Below, piece by piece: positions 45,317 to 53,485 of a DNA stretch of 64,000 nt. Positions within the stretch are counted from its first letter, which is position 1, and each line of letters opens with the position of its first letter. This DNA comes from Bacillota bacterium (lineage in GTDB: Bacteria > Bacillota > Clostridia > Christensenellales > Aristaeellaceae). The stretch is taken from positions 1 to 64,000 of the forward strand of contig JAFADG010000008.1 in assembly GCA_023425025.1 (NCBI GenBank), written 5' to 3'. The notes under the pieces are model-generated. The model saw only the letters and a list, made by a program, of their open reading frames with translations, did not search any database and had not been told where the DNA came from. A program made the translations under genes and the position numbers.

Positions 45317-47591
45317 GCTTTTCCCCACCATGGGTACAAAAATTCACAGTATCTTCACCTATTCCGGCAAGCAGCCGCGACGTCTCCCCTGTATGCACAA
45401 GGGCCAGCTTGTGCAGGGGCCGTGTGCACAGCACATACAACAGGCGGCAGTAAAAGGGCTCGTCCGGATATGCCGCATCTCCCGCGTTGGCCACCAGAAC
45501 ACAGTCGAATTCCAGTCCCTTGACCAAAGCGGCCGGCATGACTAGAACGCCGCCTTCAAAGTGACTGTCCCCGGCTCTTAGAAGCCTTGCGTTCAGGTGC
45601 GCCGGCAGCGCCCTGTGCAGCGCCTTGCAGTCATCCTCGGTCTTTTCAATCAGGGCGATGCTGTGATACCCCTGGGCAAGCCAGTCGGCCGCCTTGGAGG
45701 CGATGGCCTGCATCCGTTCCTTCTCCGTTTTGCAGGCGATCAAAAGCGGCTTTTCGCCATGGCGCAAAACCGGCTGCGCCTTGGGCTGGTTGGGCACGGG
45801 ATGGCGGGCGGCGACGAGGCTTGCGGCCGTCATGATTTCCACGGTGTTGCGGTAGCTGACCACCAGGTGCTTCTTGATGGACTGGCCATGGAACACCTGA
45901 CCCGCCACATCGTCCCAGTCCCGTATGCCCTCATCGCCATGGATGCCCTGCATCAGGTCGCCTACCATAGTAAACGATTCATGCCCGGCCATTTCTTTCA
46001 ACAGTTGGCACTGAAAGGGAGAAAAGTCCTGCGCCTCATCCATTACCACATGCTTGACGTTGAGCCTTTTCACACCAAAGACCTTGCGGCCGATGACCAG
46101 TACGGCAGGCAGGTCCTCCGCCCCGGCTTCGCCTTTTGCAATGGCCTCCCTGGTGCGGCGGATCAGTTCCGCTTGTTCCGGCCCAAATAGTTCTTCCCGT
46201 TCCAAATGATTCAGGAATGCTTCGTACACTTCCAGCACGCCCATGGCCGGCCAGACAGTGGGATAGGCTTTCAAAAACAGCTTTTGCTCTTCCCTGATTT
46301 CATTCAGGCGCTTTTCGCGGCTTTCCAGCAGCTTTGTGGTACGCACCCGGCGCTCCTCGTTGTCGGGAAGGCGCATCATCAGCCCATTCAGCCGCTCGTT
46401 GCACATGGCCTCCAGCTGCTCGGCCATGCGGTCCACGGCTTTTTGCAATTGCGTCTTGATATACTTTTGCAATTCCGCCACCCGCTGCCGAAGCGGGAAG
46501 GGCTTCAATTGCTTTAAATAGATTTGCGTCAGCTCCTCATGGGTATACAGTACCGTGTTGCCAAAGCGCACATCGCCTTCCGGGATCACCTGATGCTCGT
46601 AGATATCCAGAAAACTTTCCAAAGCTTCTTTGTACTGGAGGGAGCCTTTGCGCCTGAGCACCGCGCCCAAAGACAGCCGCTCCCCGTCCGTCATATGCAG
46701 CTGGTCCTCCAGGCGGTTTTCCCAGCGGACCTTCACCATCTGTTTGCCCAACAGCTGCCGGCAGAGGTTCAAAAAGGTAGTCTGCTGCACCTGCTGCACG
46801 CCCAGGTCCGGCAGAACGGCGGAAATATAATCCAGGAAAAGCGGGTTGGGCGCCACGATCATCATGGAGGCCGGATCCAGCGTATTCTGGTATGCATACA
46901 AAAGCCAGGCGATACGGTGCAATGCGATGGTGGTCTTCCCGCTGCCCGCTACCCCCTGGACAATCAATGGCCGGTCTATTCCGTGCCGGATCACAATGTT
47001 CTGCTCCGCCTGTATGGTGGTTACGATTTCCCGAAGCCTGTCGGTGCTGACCGAACCCAATACGCCCTGCAGGTACGCGTCCTGGCTGACGACGCCTGAA
47101 TCGAAAATGCCGGCAAGATGACCGTTTGTAACAGTGATCATCCTTTTCAGGGTCAGTTCCCCTTCCACCCTGCCGTCCGGCGCCTCGTAGGCCATGAGCC
47201 CCACCTGACCGGAATAGTACAGGTTGGCCACCGGGCTTCGCCAGTCCACCACCTCCACGCTATACTCCGGTGTTTTCAAAACACCCCAGCGGCCCAGGTA
47301 ATGGGTTTCCTTCTGCCCACCCTTGGGGATGAAATCCAGCCTGGAGAAAAACGGCTGCCTTCTTGCCAGCGCCAGGTTGTGCAGGGCTTGCAGCTTCATG
47401 CGCAGGATGTTCAAAGCCACCTGCTCATCGGCGTCAATGCCCTCCGGCACCTTGATGATCCGATCTTCCTCCGCGCCCACGCCTGTTTCTTTTTCCAACT
47501 TGCCGATTTCGGCATGGATCACCGACAAGGTTTTTGCAAGCCGCGCGGCCTCTTGCGCCGCGTCCGGGTGGTCCGGCATTTTCCATTCCAA
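45294..47591 (-). CDS. helD: RNA polymerase recycling motor HelD (UvrD-like ATPase)
   Basis: A 765-residue superfamily 1 ATPase of the HelD group, which pulls stalled RNA polymerase off nucleic acid. It has the N-terminal coiled-coil arm (about residues 1-75), the diagnostic VVDWRSPVANLYY, Walker A GVAGSGKTTIALHRIAWLL near 215, a long helical arm inserted in domain 1A, Walker B VVMDEAQDFSPFQ near 560 and late helicase motifs (VSYRNT, LVMPAALVKGLEFD). The TTG start is set by GGGAGG 8 bases upstream. It has a near-consensus promoter and is divergent from padR. Confidence 0.9.
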   Translation of the reverse strand: MEWKMPDHPDAAQEAARLAKTLSVIHAEIGKLEKETGVGAEEDRIIKVPEGIDADEQVALNILRMKLQALHNLALARRQPFFSRLDFIPKGGQKETHYLGRWGVLKTPEYSVEVVDWRSPVANLYYSGQVGLMAYEAPDGRVEGELTLKRMITVTNGHLAGIFDSGVVSQDAYLQGVLGSVSTDRLREIVTTIQAEQNIVIRHGIDRPLIVQGVAGSGKTTIALHRIAWLLYAYQNTLDPASMMIVAPNPLFLDYISAVLPDLGVQQVQQTTFLNLCRQLLGKQMVKVRWENRLEDQLHMTDGERLSLGAVLRRKGSLQYKEALESFLDIYEHQVIPEGDVRFGNTVLYTHEELTQIYLKQLKPFPLRQRVAELQKYIKTQLQKAVDRMAEQLEAMCNERLNGLMMRLPDNEERRVRTTKLLESREKRLNEIREEQKLFLKAYPTVWPAMGVLEVYEAFLNHLEREELFGPEQAELIRRTREAIAKGEAGAEDLPAVLVIGRKVFGVKRLNVKHVVMDEAQDFSPFQCQLLKEMAGHESFTMVGDLMQGIHGDEGIRDWDDVAGQVFHGQSIKKHLVVSYRNTVEIMTAASLVAARHPVPNQPKAQPVLRHGEKPLLIACKTEKERMQAIASKAADWLAQGYHSIALIEKTEDDCKALHRALPAHLNARLLRAGDSHFEGGVLVMPAALVKGLEFDCVLVANAGDAAYPDEPFYCRLLYVLCTRPLHKLALVHTGETSRLLAGIGEDTVNFCTHGGEKLESNHKM

Positions 47592-47634
47592 GGGGAACAC
47601 CTCCCATCACCATTTCGTAAAAGCAAGGATAAAT

Positions 47635-47663
47635 ATTTTATTACAGTTGAAAAAAAATGTCAA
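47635..47663 (-). promoter_or_regulatory. helD promoter
   Basis: On the minus strand TTGACA (47658-47663) and TAAAAT (47635-47640) are 17 bases apart with an AT-rich spacer, about 40 bases upstream of the TTG start. Confidence 0.7.
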
Positions 47664-47686
47664 TCATTTTATTTTGCCGCCGTCTA

Positions 47687-47734
47687 TTGACAATGCATCC
47701 GGCGGCGAATAGAATCTATATCATCTTGATATAG
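47687..47734 (+). promoter_or_regulatory. padR promoter with perfect operator palindrome
   Basis: TTGACA (47687-47692) and TAGAAT (47710-47715) are 17 bases apart. Directly after the -10 lies CTATATCA-TCT-TGATATAG (47716-47734), a perfect 8-bp inverted repeat with a 3-base centre, covering the expected start of transcription and ending just before the AAAGGTG ribosome site. PadR proteins commonly repress their own promoter from such a site. Confidence 0.7.
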
Positions 47735-47746
47735 AAAGGTGAGGCT

Positions 47747-48334
47747 ATGGCGAAGGACAACACCACCCGCTATATACTGTTGGGGCTGTTAAACCACGAA
47801 CCGCTCAGCGGCTATGATATGAAGAAGCACATCGACAACTCCATCAGCCAATTTTGGAGCGTGGGCTACGGGCAGATCTATCCGACGCTGGCGCTATTGG
47901 AAAAAGAAGGCCTGATCGAAAAGGTTTTGTCGGAAAACGCCCGCGGTCCCCAGCGGAATGTGTTTGCCATTACGAAAAGCGGCCGCAGGCAGCTTGAACA
48001 GTGGTTGTTGCTGCCGGAAGAAAAAGAGTACACGCGGTATGAGATTTTATTGAAGATGTTTTTTTCCGGCAAGCTTGACCCGGCGGTCAGCATACAGCGC
48101 GTTGAAGCCTTTCAAAAGCGGTATGAGCCCCTGGCAAAAATGATGGAACAGTTTGCGGAAAACCTGAAAACGGTCATGGACGAGGACCCGGACCATAAAA
48201 ACTTCTACCTCACCGTACGCTTCGGCCAGCATGTATACAAGGCCTACCTGGATTGGGCACAGGAAGCGCTTATAACGCTTGGGGCAGGCAAGCAAGAACA
48301 AACGGAGGAACAGCAAAATGAGCAGGATCAATAA
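47747..48334 (+). CDS. PadR-family transcriptional regulator
   Basis: A 195-residue two-domain PadR (Vir/AphA-like) protein. Residues 1-85 are the winged helix (ILLGLLNHEPLSGYDMKKHI, then a GQIYPTLALLEKEGLIEK segment), and the C-terminal helices (about 95-180) form the dimer domain. These proteins repress adjacent genes until they meet a small molecule. AAAGGTG precedes the ATG, and an 8-bp perfect palindrome overlaps its promoter. It shares a transcript with the ferredoxin gene, whose start lies inside its 3' end, so that gene is the likely target. Confidence 0.92.
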   Translation: MAKDNTTRYILLGLLNHEPLSGYDMKKHIDNSISQFWSVGYGQIYPTLALLEKEGLIEKVLSENARGPQRNVFAITKSGRRQLEQWLLLPEEKEYTRYEILLKMFFSGKLDPAVSIQRVEAFQKRYEPLAKMMEQFAENLKTVMDEDPDHKNFYLTVRFGQHVYKAYLDWAQEALITLGAGKQEQTEEQQNEQDQ

Positions 48335-49079
48335 AGCAAGAAAAATCATTCAGCTTTTCTTTTTCATTACCTTTCCCATCACCCTCAATTACCTTTCCCC
48401 TTATCTGATCGTGCAGGGCAGCTTTGAGGGCGTGTTAAGCGGCAGCGCGCTGGTTTTCCTCGGCCTGTTTGTAAGCGCCCTTTTCTTTGGAAGGAGCTTT
48501 TGCTCCTGGATCTGCCCCGCCGGCGCGCTGCAGGACGCCTGCGCCGGCATCGTCAACAAGCCGGTGTCCAAGCGTCAGAATATCATCAAGTATTTTATCT
48601 GGGTCGTTTGGCTGGGGGCTATCGTGGCCGGGTTTGTAAGCGCCGGCGGCGTAAAGGAAGTCAACATGATCTACATGACCGACGGCGGCATATCGGTCAA
48701 CGAATCCTCCCGGTATTTCATCTACCTGCCCATCGTTTTCCTGCTGGCGGTTCCGGCGCTGATCTTCGGCCGCCGGTCTGCCTGTCATAGTCTTTGCTGG
48801 ATGGCTCCTTTTATGGTGCTGGGCACCAAGCTCAAGGAGCTTTTGCGCCTACCCGCCAGGCGGCTGACAGCGGACAGCACCCGGTGCGTAAATTGCAAGG
48901 ACTGCGACAAGGTCTGCCCCATGAGCCTTCAGGTCAACGAAATGGTAAAGGAAAAAAAGATGTTCCACACCGAATGCATTCTTTGCGGCCAGTGCCAGGA
49001 CGCATGCCCCAAGAAGGTGCTGAGGGTGGGATTTTGCATGGCGATAGCAATCGAATCGAAAACAGACCTGAACGCATAA
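48318..49079 (+). CDS. Membrane 4Fe-4S ferredoxin-type protein (NapH/MauN-like)
   Basis: A 253-residue polyferredoxin with four membrane helices. Cysteine motifs are CSWICP in the first half, CHSLCW, and two C-terminal clusters CVNCKDCDKVCP and CILCGQCQDACP that each fit a 4Fe-4S site. The layout matches NapH/MauN/YccM proteins, which pass electrons from the quinone pool or a reductase. No reductase partner gene is near, so the acceptor is unknown. GGAGGA is 9 bases before the ATG; the start overlaps padR by 17 bases, so the PadR protein probably controls it. Confidence 0.88.
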   Translation: MSRINKARKIIQLFFFITFPITLNYLSPYLIVQGSFEGVLSGSALVFLGLFVSALFFGRSFCSWICPAGALQDACAGIVNKPVSKRQNIIKYFIWVVWLGAIVAGFVSAGGVKEVNMIYMTDGGISVNESSRYFIYLPIVFLLAVPALIFGRRSACHSLCWMAPFMVLGTKLKELLRLPARRLTADSTRCVNCKDCDKVCPMSLQVNEMVKEKKMFHTECILCGQCQDACPKKVLRVGFCMAIAIESKTDLNA

Positions 49080-49084
49080 ACAGC

Positions 49085-49113
49085 AAGGCCGAAGGGAAAT
49101 TCCCTCCGGCCTT
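49085..49113 (+). terminator. Strong hairpin after the ferredoxin gene
   Basis: AAGGCCG and CGGCCTT close a 12-bp stem with one mismatch and an AAT loop, 6 bases after the stop. No T-run follows on either strand, so termination is likely but not certain. Confidence 0.45.
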
Positions 49114-49132
49114 ATGATATAATTCCGGGATT

Positions 49133-49183
49133 CCCAAGGGATGTTATCCCTTGGGCAGAGGTCCAGGGGACTGCGTCCCCTGG
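49133..49183. repeat. Two perfect hairpins abutting the alaS stop codon
   Basis: CCCAAGGGAT / ATCCCTTGGG (49133-49142 / 49146-49155) is a 10-bp perfect stem with a 3-base loop, and CCAGGGGAC / GTCCCCTGG (49163-49171 / 49175-49183) is a 9-bp perfect stem with a 3-base loop. The second begins at the base after the alaS stop. Such short GC-rich palindromes look like intergenic repeat units; they may also end the alaS transcript, though no T-run follows. Confidence 0.55.
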
Positions 49184-50971
49184 TCAGCCGACGATAGCCT
49201 TGATGCGGCGCACGCCGGCGGAGGAGGATTCCTCCTTGAGGATCTTAAAGGATTTCAGGTCGCCGGTGTTTTCGGCATGGGGGCCGCCGCAGATTTCCTT
49301 GCTGAAGGAGCCCATGGTGTACACTTTGACCCGCTCGCCGTACTTGCTTTCAAACAGGCCGATGGCGCCCTGGGCCTTGGCCTCTTCCACGGTCATTTCT
49401 TCCACGGTAATGGGGGACTTGGCATCGATGGCCTCATTGACCAGCGATTCAACCTCTTTCACTTCTTCGGGGGTCATCTTCCGGCCGAAGGAGAAGTCAA
49501 AGCGCAGGCGCTCCGCGGTAATGTTGGAGCCTTTTTGCGCCACTTCCTCGCCCAGCACCCGGCGTAAGGCGGCATGCATGAGATGGGTGGCGGTATGCAA
49601 GCGGGCCGTCTCGTCGGTGTGGTCGGCCAGGCCGCCCTTGAAACGCTGCTCGGCGCCGGCCTGGGAGGTGGCCTGGTGCTGCTTGAAGCACTCGTGGAAG
49701 CCTTCCACATCAACCGTCAAGCCATGTTCCTTGGCCAATTCCACCGTCATCTCAATGGGGAAACCATAGGTATCGTACAGATGGAAAGCGTTCAGGCCGT
49801 CGATGACGCCGCCCTCCAGCTTTTGGGCGACCTTTTCAAACTCCTTGTTGCCCTGCTTGAGCGTCCGGGCAAACCGGGCCTCTTCCAGCTTCAGCTGTTC
49901 CAGCACAAAGGCGGAATTCTTGTCCAGCTCGGGATAGACATGCTTGTACTGATCGATGATGACCTGGGCGATTTCGGCGGTGAAGTTGTCGGGCAGGCCC
50001 AACTGCATGCCATAGCGCACGGCGCGGCGGATGATGCGGCGCAGCACATAGCCCTGGTCCACATTGGAGGGGCTGACGCCGCGGTGGTCGCCCAGGATGA
50101 AGGTGGCGGTGCGGGTGTGATCGGCAATGATGCGGAAGGCCTTGGTGGTTTCTTCGTCAGAGCCATAGGTCTTGCCGGAAAGTTCGGCAATCTTGCCCAG
50201 GATGCCGGCAAACAGATCGGTTTCATACACGGTCTTTTTACCGGTCAGCACGCAGATGGTGCGCTCCAGGCCCATGCCCGTATCCACGTTCATCTGGCTC
50301 AGGGGCACAAAGGTGCCGTCGGCCTGCTTGTTGTACTGCATGAACACGTCGTTCCATATTTCAAGGTACCGGCCGCAGGAGCACGCGGGAGAACAATCAG
50401 GCCCGCAGGGCTCCTTGTCGGTGATAATGAACATTTCGCTGTCGGGACCGCAGGGGCCGGTCAGGCCGGCGGGGCCCCACCAGTTGTTTTCCTTGGGCAG
50501 GAAGAAAATGCGGTCCTCTTTCACGCCGCAGTCGCGCCAGAGCTGATAGCTCTCCATGTCGCGGGGGGCGTTCTCATCGCCGGCGAACACGGAGAAGGCC
50601 AGGCGGTCCGGGGAAAGGCCCAAGTACTCCTCGCTGGTCAAAAACTCCCAGCTCCAAGTGATGGCTTCCTTTTTAAAATAATCGCCCAGGCTCCAGTTGC
50701 CCAGCATTTCAAAAAAAGTTAAATGGGAAGGATCGCCCACATCGTCAATGTCCGCGGTGCGTACGCACTTTTGCACGTCGGTGAGCCGGGTCCCGGCGGG
50801 GTGCTTGGACCCCATCAAATACGGCACCAGGGGATGCATACCCGCGGTGGTAAACAGCACCGTAGGATCGTTTTCGGGAATCAGGGAGGCGCTGGGGATC
50901 ACGGCATGACCCTTGGACTCAAAAAAATTCAAAAACAGTGACCTTAACTCATTGGACGTAAGCGGCTTCAT
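49184..50971 (-). CDS. alaS: Alanyl-tRNA synthetase, short form lacking the C-terminal domain
   Basis: A 595-residue AlaRS against about 870 in most bacteria. The catalytic class II domain (ESKGHAVIPSASLIPENDPT, TFFEMLGNWS), the tRNA-recognition helices (RRIIRRAVRYG) and the editing domain are present, with HTATHLMH near residue 458 and CGGPHAENTG near 561 forming the deacylation zinc site. The protein ends at SAGVRRIKAIVG, exactly where the coiled coil and DHHA1/C-Ala domain normally follow. Short AlaRS forms exist in some bacteria, so this may be genuine rather than broken. AAAGGAG precedes the ATG. No second alaS is in the window. Confidence 0.93.
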   Translation of the reverse strand: MKPLTSNELRSLFLNFFESKGHAVIPSASLIPENDPTVLFTTAGMHPLVPYLMGSKHPAGTRLTDVQKCVRTADIDDVGDPSHLTFFEMLGNWSLGDYFKKEAITWSWEFLTSEEYLGLSPDRLAFSVFAGDENAPRDMESYQLWRDCGVKEDRIFFLPKENNWWGPAGLTGPCGPDSEMFIITDKEPCGPDCSPACSCGRYLEIWNDVFMQYNKQADGTFVPLSQMNVDTGMGLERTICVLTGKKTVYETDLFAGILGKIAELSGKTYGSDEETTKAFRIIADHTRTATFILGDHRGVSPSNVDQGYVLRRIIRRAVRYGMQLGLPDNFTAEIAQVIIDQYKHVYPELDKNSAFVLEQLKLEEARFARTLKQGNKEFEKVAQKLEGGVIDGLNAFHLYDTYGFPIEMTVELAKEHGLTVDVEGFHECFKQHQATSQAGAEQRFKGGLADHTDETARLHTATHLMHAALRRVLGEEVAQKGSNITAERLRFDFSFGRKMTPEEVKEVESLVNEAIDAKSPITVEEMTVEEAKAQGAIGLFESKYGERVKVYTMGSFSKEICGGPHAENTGDLKSFKILKEESSSAGVRRIKAIVG

Positions 50972-51050
50972 AACCATTCGCTCCTTTATCCTTCCGGCTG
51001 CCAACGTCTTTGAGGCGGCCGGGCCCTGGCGTTTTTCAGCAATTCGCTAC

Positions 51051-51080
51051 ATTATAAGGGAGAAAAACATGCTCTGTCAA
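51051..51080 (-). promoter_or_regulatory. alaS promoter
   Basis: On the minus strand TTGACA (51075-51080) and TATAAT (51051-51056) are 18 bases apart. The leader of about 75 bases is too short for a T-box riboswitch. Confidence 0.75.
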
Positions 51081-51195
51081 GAAAAGACGAAAGCGTTGTA
51101 GAGGGCTTTCATAAAGCGATTGATGAAAGGCCCTTTCGCGTCTGTGATGAAGCTGTTTTGATTGTGGGAGGGCAAAATGAAGGAAAATATATGTG

Positions 51196-51573
51196 TTATC
51201 GAACCGAGCGGATGGCGGCACAAGCCAGAAAGCCAAGAAAGGTGCATTCCAGCAGTATGGTCGTGGGGCTGGCAGCCCCAAGAAAAGCCAGCGCCGCAAT
51301 CTGCCATACAGTTTTGCTATGCAGATACTGATATATAACCGTCAGCAGCAAAAGAATGGCGGGGATGAAGTACAGGCCGGCGAAGGCATCCCGCCGGCGG
51401 CCGCCCATCAGGGGGATCAGCATCGCCAGGGAAACGCCCAGCAAAAGACCGTCAAGCACATACTCGAAAAAATCAAGGTCCGGAAACGTTTTTGATAGGA
51501 ATGGAAAGAGCACGCTCAAAAGCGCGCATAAAAGCAGCGGCACAACAATGACCATCAGCTTTCGCAAAAACAT
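51196..51573 (-). CDS. Four-helix membrane protein of unknown function
   Basis: A 125-residue protein, nearly all hydrophobic, with four predicted helices (about 8-28, 36-57, 66-84, 92-118) and a basic loop GGRRRDAFAG between the second and third. No family is recognised. AGGAGG lies 7 bases before the ATG, 12 bases after the trmD stop, so it is the last gene of the GNAT-rimM-trmD unit. A weak palindrome (about 51104-51137) lies downstream. The positive-inside rule puts the basic loop in the cytosol. Confidence 0.7.
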   Translation of the reverse strand: MFLRKLMVIVVPLLLCALLSVLFPFLSKTFPDLDFFEYVLDGLLLGVSLAMLIPLMGGRRRDAFAGLYFIPAILLLLTVIYQYLHSKTVWQIAALAFLGAASPTTILLECTFLGFLACAAIRSVR

Positions 51574-51584
51574 GCCCATCCCTC

Positions 51585-52307
51585 CTATTCTATCTCCTGC
51601 AGCAACTTTTTATCAGCCGGGGTCAAAGCCGCGTTGACCAGCAGGTCAGGGCGGTATTTCTTTGTGGCCAGCAGCGATTGCTGATGGCGCCAGGCCTTTA
51701 TTTTGGCATGGTCGCCGTTTAGCAGCACTTCCGGCACCGGCATCCCCTCCCATTCCCTGGGGCGGGTGTAGTGGGGGTATTCCAGTAACCCGTCGGAAAA
51801 GGATTCCTCCTCCGGGCTTTCTTCGCTGCCCAGCACGCCTGGGATCAAGCGCGCCACGCAATCGACAAGCACCATGGCGGCCAGCTCGCCGCCGGTCAGG
51901 ATATAGTCGCCGATGGAAATTTCCTCATCGATCAGGGTATCCAGCGCCCTTTGGTCCACGCCTTCATAGTGGCCGCACAGCAAAACCAGCTCGTTTTCTC
52001 CCGCCAATTCCTTCGCCCTTGCCTGGGTCAGGGTCTTGCCCCGGGGGCCTAAATAAATGCGCCGGCCGGAAAAGCCGGGGCCGGTGACGGAAGCCATGGC
52101 GGCGGCGATGGGCTGGGCCATCATCACCATGCCGGCACCTCCGCCAAAGGGGTAATCATCGGTGTTTTGATGCTTTTTATCGGAGAAGGGGCGGATGTCC
52201 ACACACTGCACATCAATGAGCCCCGCCTCTCTGGCCCGGCCAAGGATGCTGGATGAAAGCACGCTTTCAAACATCTGCGGAAAGATGGTGAGTATGCTAA
52301 TCTTCAA
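51585..52307 (-). CDS. trmD: tRNA (guanosine(37)-N1)-methyltransferase
   Basis: TrmD methylates G37 beside the anticodon and prevents frameshifting. The 240-residue SPOUT-class protein has the expected LTIFPQMFESVL start, the GAGMVMM segment and the knot region LLCGHYEGVDQR with ISIGDYILTGGELAAM. Length is normal. A TTG start is used: AGAGGTGG lies 5 bases before it, and the start overlaps the rimM stop. rimM-trmD coupling is near-universal; an unnamed membrane gene follows. Confidence 0.96.
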   Translation of the reverse strand: MKISILTIFPQMFESVLSSSILGRAREAGLIDVQCVDIRPFSDKKHQNTDDYPFGGGAGMVMMAQPIAAAMASVTGPGFSGRRIYLGPRGKTLTQARAKELAGENELVLLCGHYEGVDQRALDTLIDEEISIGDYILTGGELAAMVLVDCVARLIPGVLGSEESPEEESFSDGLLEYPHYTRPREWEGMPVPEVLLNGDHAKIKAWRHQQSLLATKKYRPDLLVNAALTPADKKLLQEIE

Positions 52308-52836
52308 AGAAAGCCACCTCTTGAAGCTTGTCCGCGTCAAGCACGATCTTCCGAGCCTTCACATCGACAGAGGGGATGGCGGCCTTCAGCGCCGGCATCA
52401 TCATGCGGCCCCGGTTCGTTTCAAACACATACACATCCGTGCTGCCGCCGGGCTGCAAAACGTCGGTCAGCTTGCCGATGACGGCCCCATTTGTGTCCAC
52501 CGCCTCGCAGCCGATGAGGTCGCAAATAAAGTTTTCATCCTCGGAAAGCGCAACGGCATGGGCCCTGTCCACATACAGCTTCGTGCCGCGCAGAGCCTCG
52601 GCCTTGTTGCGGTCATCCACATCAGGCAATGTCAAAAAAACGGTGTCTCCGCCGACGCGGACACCCTTTACAACCATTTCCCCGTAGCCGCCGTCTTTTT
52701 GCACATACACCTTTTTCAGGTCCAAAAAACGGTCAGGGTCATCCGTGTAAGCCAGCACTTTAACTTCCCCCGCTATGCCCTGGGGCTTTGTAATTTCGCC
52801 AATCAATAGGTAATTGCTTAAATCCGTACTGCTCAT
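52297..52836 (-). CDS. rimM: Ribosome maturation factor RimM
   Basis: RimM binds the 30S head through S19 and helps late assembly. The 179-residue protein has the N-terminal beta-barrel (LLIGEITKPQGIAGEVKVL) and the C-terminal PRC-barrel with DLIGCEAVDTNGAVIGKL and GRMMMPALKAAIPSVD. AGGTGG and AGAG lie upstream of the ATG. Its start overlaps the stop of the GNAT gene (ATGA), an unusual coupling, since rpsP and khpA normally come directly before it. Confidence 0.95.
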   Translation of the reverse strand: MSSTDLSNYLLIGEITKPQGIAGEVKVLAYTDDPDRFLDLKKVYVQKDGGYGEMVVKGVRVGGDTVFLTLPDVDDRNKAEALRGTKLYVDRAHAVALSEDENFICDLIGCEAVDTNGAVIGKLTDVLQPGGSTDVYVFETNRGRMMMPALKAAIPSVDVKARKIVLDADKLQEVAFFED

Positions 52837-53405
52837 TCTCTTTTTTCCACCTGTTCCCAAAAGCCGTTAAGCCTTGATAGGGATTGTTCCATGCGTTCTT
52901 TTATATCCCTGATATCCGCCATGAATACATCCACCAGAAGCTTGCCATCCATTTGATGCTCCTGTCTAGCAAGCTGTGCGCCAAATTTTCGGTAAAAAGC
53001 ATTCGAAGGCGCATAGTGGTGATTGTACACAACGATTCTTTCCATTCCCAGTGCGAGATAAAACTGAAGCACATGCACTACCAGCCGCAACGAAATCCCA
53101 CGGCCCCGATGATCAGGATGCACCCACAAACCATTGAGTTCGATCCCCCGTGATGGAATATCACTGGTTTCCGCAAAACTTGCAAAGGCGGCACCCAGCA
53201 TATGCTCCTGCTCAAAAGCGCCAATCAGCAGGCGGATATCGTTATTCTCATTGGCCGAGTCCATCCACTTAACCCAAAAGGCCTGCTCTTCATCAACGGA
53301 CAGTGTGTTTTCACAGTGGCCTGCCAGTTCTTCCGTCCAACACTGTACCTTCAGTTCCATTGCCTTGAGCATGTCATGCCCTGTCAATGTGCGAATCAAA
53401 ATCAT
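52833..53405 (-). CDS. GNAT-family N-acetyltransferase in the rimM-trmD unit
   Basis: A 190-residue acetyltransferase with the acetyl-CoA motif LWVHPDHRGRGISLRLV, the following strand (RIVVYNHHYAPSNAFYRKFGA) and an N-terminal ILIRTLTGHD start typical of free-standing GNATs. The substrate is unknown; coupling to ribosome assembly genes makes a ribosomal-protein or antibiotic target conceivable, but that is a guess. No clear ribosome site precedes the ATG. A terminator separates it from khpA, so rimM and trmD now depend on this gene's transcript or on leak-through. Confidence 0.83.
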   Translation of the reverse strand: MILIRTLTGHDMLKAMELKVQCWTEELAGHCENTLSVDEEQAFWVKWMDSANENNDIRLLIGAFEQEHMLGAAFASFAETSDIPSRGIELNGLWVHPDHRGRGISLRLVVHVLQFYLALGMERIVVYNHHYAPSNAFYRKFGAQLARQEHQMDGKLLVDVFMADIRDIKERMEQSLSRLNGFWEQVEKRE

Positions 53406-53453
53406 ATGTGCGCAGTGAACCCTTCCCAGAATCGTGTGGAGAAACAGAAAAGG

Positions 53454-53479
53454 AAAGGGCTGCCCTCGGACAGCCCTTT
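53454..53479 (-). terminator. Terminator after khpA
   Basis: A 9-bp perfect stem AAAGGGCTG / CAGCCCTTT with an 8-base loop, followed on the minus strand by CCTTTTCTGTTTC. It lies just after the khpA stop. Confidence 0.7.
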
Positions 53480-53485
53480 ACGGTT

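Noticed and set aside
50972..51056. T-box riboswitch before alaS
   Set aside because: The leader from promoter to start is about 75 bases, too short, and no T-box consensus was seen.
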